Shown here: positions 41,953 through 42,700 of the stretch, piece after piece
How positions within the stretch are numbered: position 1 is the stretch's first letter
Layout: each line of letters opens with the position of its first letter
NCBI GenBank assembly: GCA_022803075.1
Contig: JAFFTF010000008.1
Span: 1-42,700 of the forward strand
Reading direction: 5' to 3'
DNA length: 42,700 nt
Origin: Micrococcales bacterium 31B
GTDB lineage: Bacteria; Actinomycetota; Actinomycetes; Actinomycetales; Dermabacteraceae
Program-made: the position numbers and the translations under genes
The notes under the pieces: generated by a model
Seen by the model: only the letters and a program-made list of their open reading frames with translations
Told to the model about the DNA's origin: nothing
The model's database searches: none

Positions 41953-42443
41953 TGTACGTGCACGACTCCAATGTGCTGATTACTGCGAAGAATCTGTACT
42001 ACGGCTTTGACATCGTTCCGGGTTTTTGGAACTGGCTCGAAAGTGATGCCGCGCGCAGCAAGGTATGCAGTGTTCAACCCGTGCGACGCGAACTAACCAC
42101 AGGTGGCGATGAGTTGGCACAGTGGGCGGAGCGCAACCCTTGGTTCTTACTTCACCCCGACAGCACCACTGTTGCAACTTTTGCCCGTGTTTCCGCATGG
42201 GCCCAAAGTGGCGGCTTCACACCTGCCGCGCTGAGCACGTTCTATGACGCCGCCGATTTCTACCTCGTCGCGCATTGCCTCGCGCACGGTCACACGTTGG
42301 TCACCCATGAGCGTCTCAGCGTCAATGCAAAAAAACGAGTGCTCATCCCCAACGCTTGTGAGGCTCTGGGGGTCAAATACTGTGACACGTTCGAGATGCT
42401 GCGACGAGAGGGCGCCGCATTCGGCCTGCGGGATTCGTTATAG
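41952..42443 (+). CDS. DUF4411 family PIN-domain protein (toxin-like)
   Basis: 163 residues. ATG 41952 overlaps the stop of the ImmA/IrrE gene by one base. The N-terminus MYVHDSNVLITAKNLYYGFD carries the first PIN acidic residue (Asp5). VQPVRRELTTGGDELAQWA, the acidic DAADFYLVAHCLAHG and LVTHERLS make up the rest of the PIN core, as in DUF4411. Related PIN proteins are RNases and VapC-like toxins. The one-base overlap with a metalloprotease gene matches a recurring two-gene module thought to be toxin-antitoxin. Confidence 0.85.
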   Translation: MYVHDSNVLITAKNLYYGFDIVPGFWNWLESDAARSKVCSVQPVRRELTTGGDELAQWAERNPWFLLHPDSTTVATFARVSAWAQSGGFTPAALSTFYDAADFYLVAHCLAHGHTLVTHERLSVNAKKRVLIPNACEALGVKYCDTFEMLRREGAAFGLRDSL

Positions 42444-42502
42444 ACAGGGATTCTCTCGGGCCCGCACCCTCGTAGGCGATTTTCGACCGTGAGGATTCAG
42501 CA

Positions 42503-42516
42503 CTAGCACGTGCTAG
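42503..42516. promoter_or_regulatory. Upstream operator of the partial gene at the right edge
   Basis: CTAGCACGTGCTAG, perfect 14-bp palindrome with central CG. A possible extended -10, TGCTACAGT (42525-42533), lies just downstream, so a bound repressor would cover the -35 region. A second copy lies 78 bases away, center to center. Confidence 0.65.
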
Positions 42517-42567
42517 CATCGGCCTGCTACAGTGGGTGCATTCCACCCGAACACATGCCTGGCACCT

Positions 42568-42607
42568 CTCTGCCTATGCACTAGCACGTGCTAGTACATA
42601 GGCAGAG
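42568..42607. promoter_or_regulatory. Second operator inside a 40-base palindrome
   Basis: ACTAGCACGTGCTAGT (42580-42595) is flanked by CTCTGCCTATG and CATAGGCAGAG (42568-42578, 42597-42607), so the whole 40 bases form a palindrome with one mismatch (C42579/A42596). It lies 39 bases before the ATG at 42646, in the leader of the transcript if the promoter at 42528 is used, so it may act as DNA operator or as an RNA hairpin. Confidence 0.65.
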
Positions 42608-42645
42608 CCGAACCGGCACCCGCCCCCACACCCCAGGAGCCCTCC

Positions 42646-42700
42646 ATGACCACCGTGACCCCCGCAGCCGCTGCCAACCCGGCCACCCGCGCGTCCGAAA
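42646..42700 (+). CDS. Start of an unidentified gene, cut by the window edge
   Basis: ATG 42646 with CAGGAG eight bases upstream; 18 codons are visible (MTTVTPAAAANPATRASE). Too short to identify. The paired operators before it suggest a regulated transporter or catabolic gene, as inference only. Confidence 0.6.
   Translation, partial: MTTVTPAAAANPATRASE

Overview
The window looks like the chromosome of a high-GC Gram-positive bacterium, probably an actinomycete of the Micrococcales type. The support is strongly GC-biased third positions, many GTG and TTG starts, four-base stop/start overlaps, leaderless-looking promoters and families typical of that group (a DUF6318-like lipoprotein, PdxY, an oligopeptidase B, LacI regulators, MHS transporters). 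The genus cannot be fixed from the sequence alone.

Layout. 1-2.4 kb: the cut end of an IS630-type transposase, then a lower-GC pair made of a secreted S1 protease, whose signal peptide is thrown out of frame by a 10-bp tandem repeat, and a lipoprotein. 2.4-5.6 kb: an ArsR-type regulator and a CocE/NonD hydrolase. 5.6-13.6 kb: a plant-polysaccharide block with a GH3 beta-glucosidase, a divergent LacI regulator, a NarL-type two-component pair and a secreted deacetylase-GH10 xylanase fusion. The two glycosidase promoters share the element GATAACGTTTTC. 13.7-18.3 kb: pyridoxal kinase, oligopeptidase B and a chromate transporter. 18.39 kb: tRNA-Ala(CGC) with its terminator.

18.7-27.7 kb is an accessory block behind the tRNA: an unrecognised membrane/coiled-coil protein, a PD-(D/E)XK-like nuclease, a GIY-YIG gene, and an AAA+ ATPase/subtilase pair resembling the IetAS system (known as a plasmid-incompatibility toxin-antitoxin and as an anti-phage system). 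The ATPase/protease unit lies between two direct copies, about 524 bp each, of the 3' half of an M23 peptidase gene. The GIY-YIG gene is split: its N-terminal domain is left of the left repeat and its DUF4357-like end is at the right repeat. This reads as a recent repeat-bounded insertion, for example a Campbell-type integration. Next comes an ArsR regulator that overlaps the intact M23 gene by four bases and has a perfect 18-bp palindrome in front.

27.8-36 kb: a secreted four-repeat protein, a DUF6318-like lipoprotein coupled to a secreted PKD-like protein, a DUF4143 ATPase with four exact-period 23-bp repeats upstream, an MHS transporter, an unrecognised helical protein and a Nudix hydrolase. 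36-39.6 kb: a four-gene export operon (lipoprotein, peptidoglycan-binding adaptor, ABC ATPase, FtsX-like permease) joined by GTGA overlaps. Its lipoprotein has a ten-C tract that leaves the best start one base out of frame. 39.7-42.7 kb: a LacI regulator, an ImmA/IrrE protease with a DUF4411 PIN toxin-like partner, and a two-operator control region in front of a gene that runs off the window.

The strongest leads are the repeat-flanked IetAS-like insertion with its split neighbour and a possible 48-residue third gene, two simple-sequence tracts that each break the start of an exported protein, and the 23-bp array before the DUF4143 gene.
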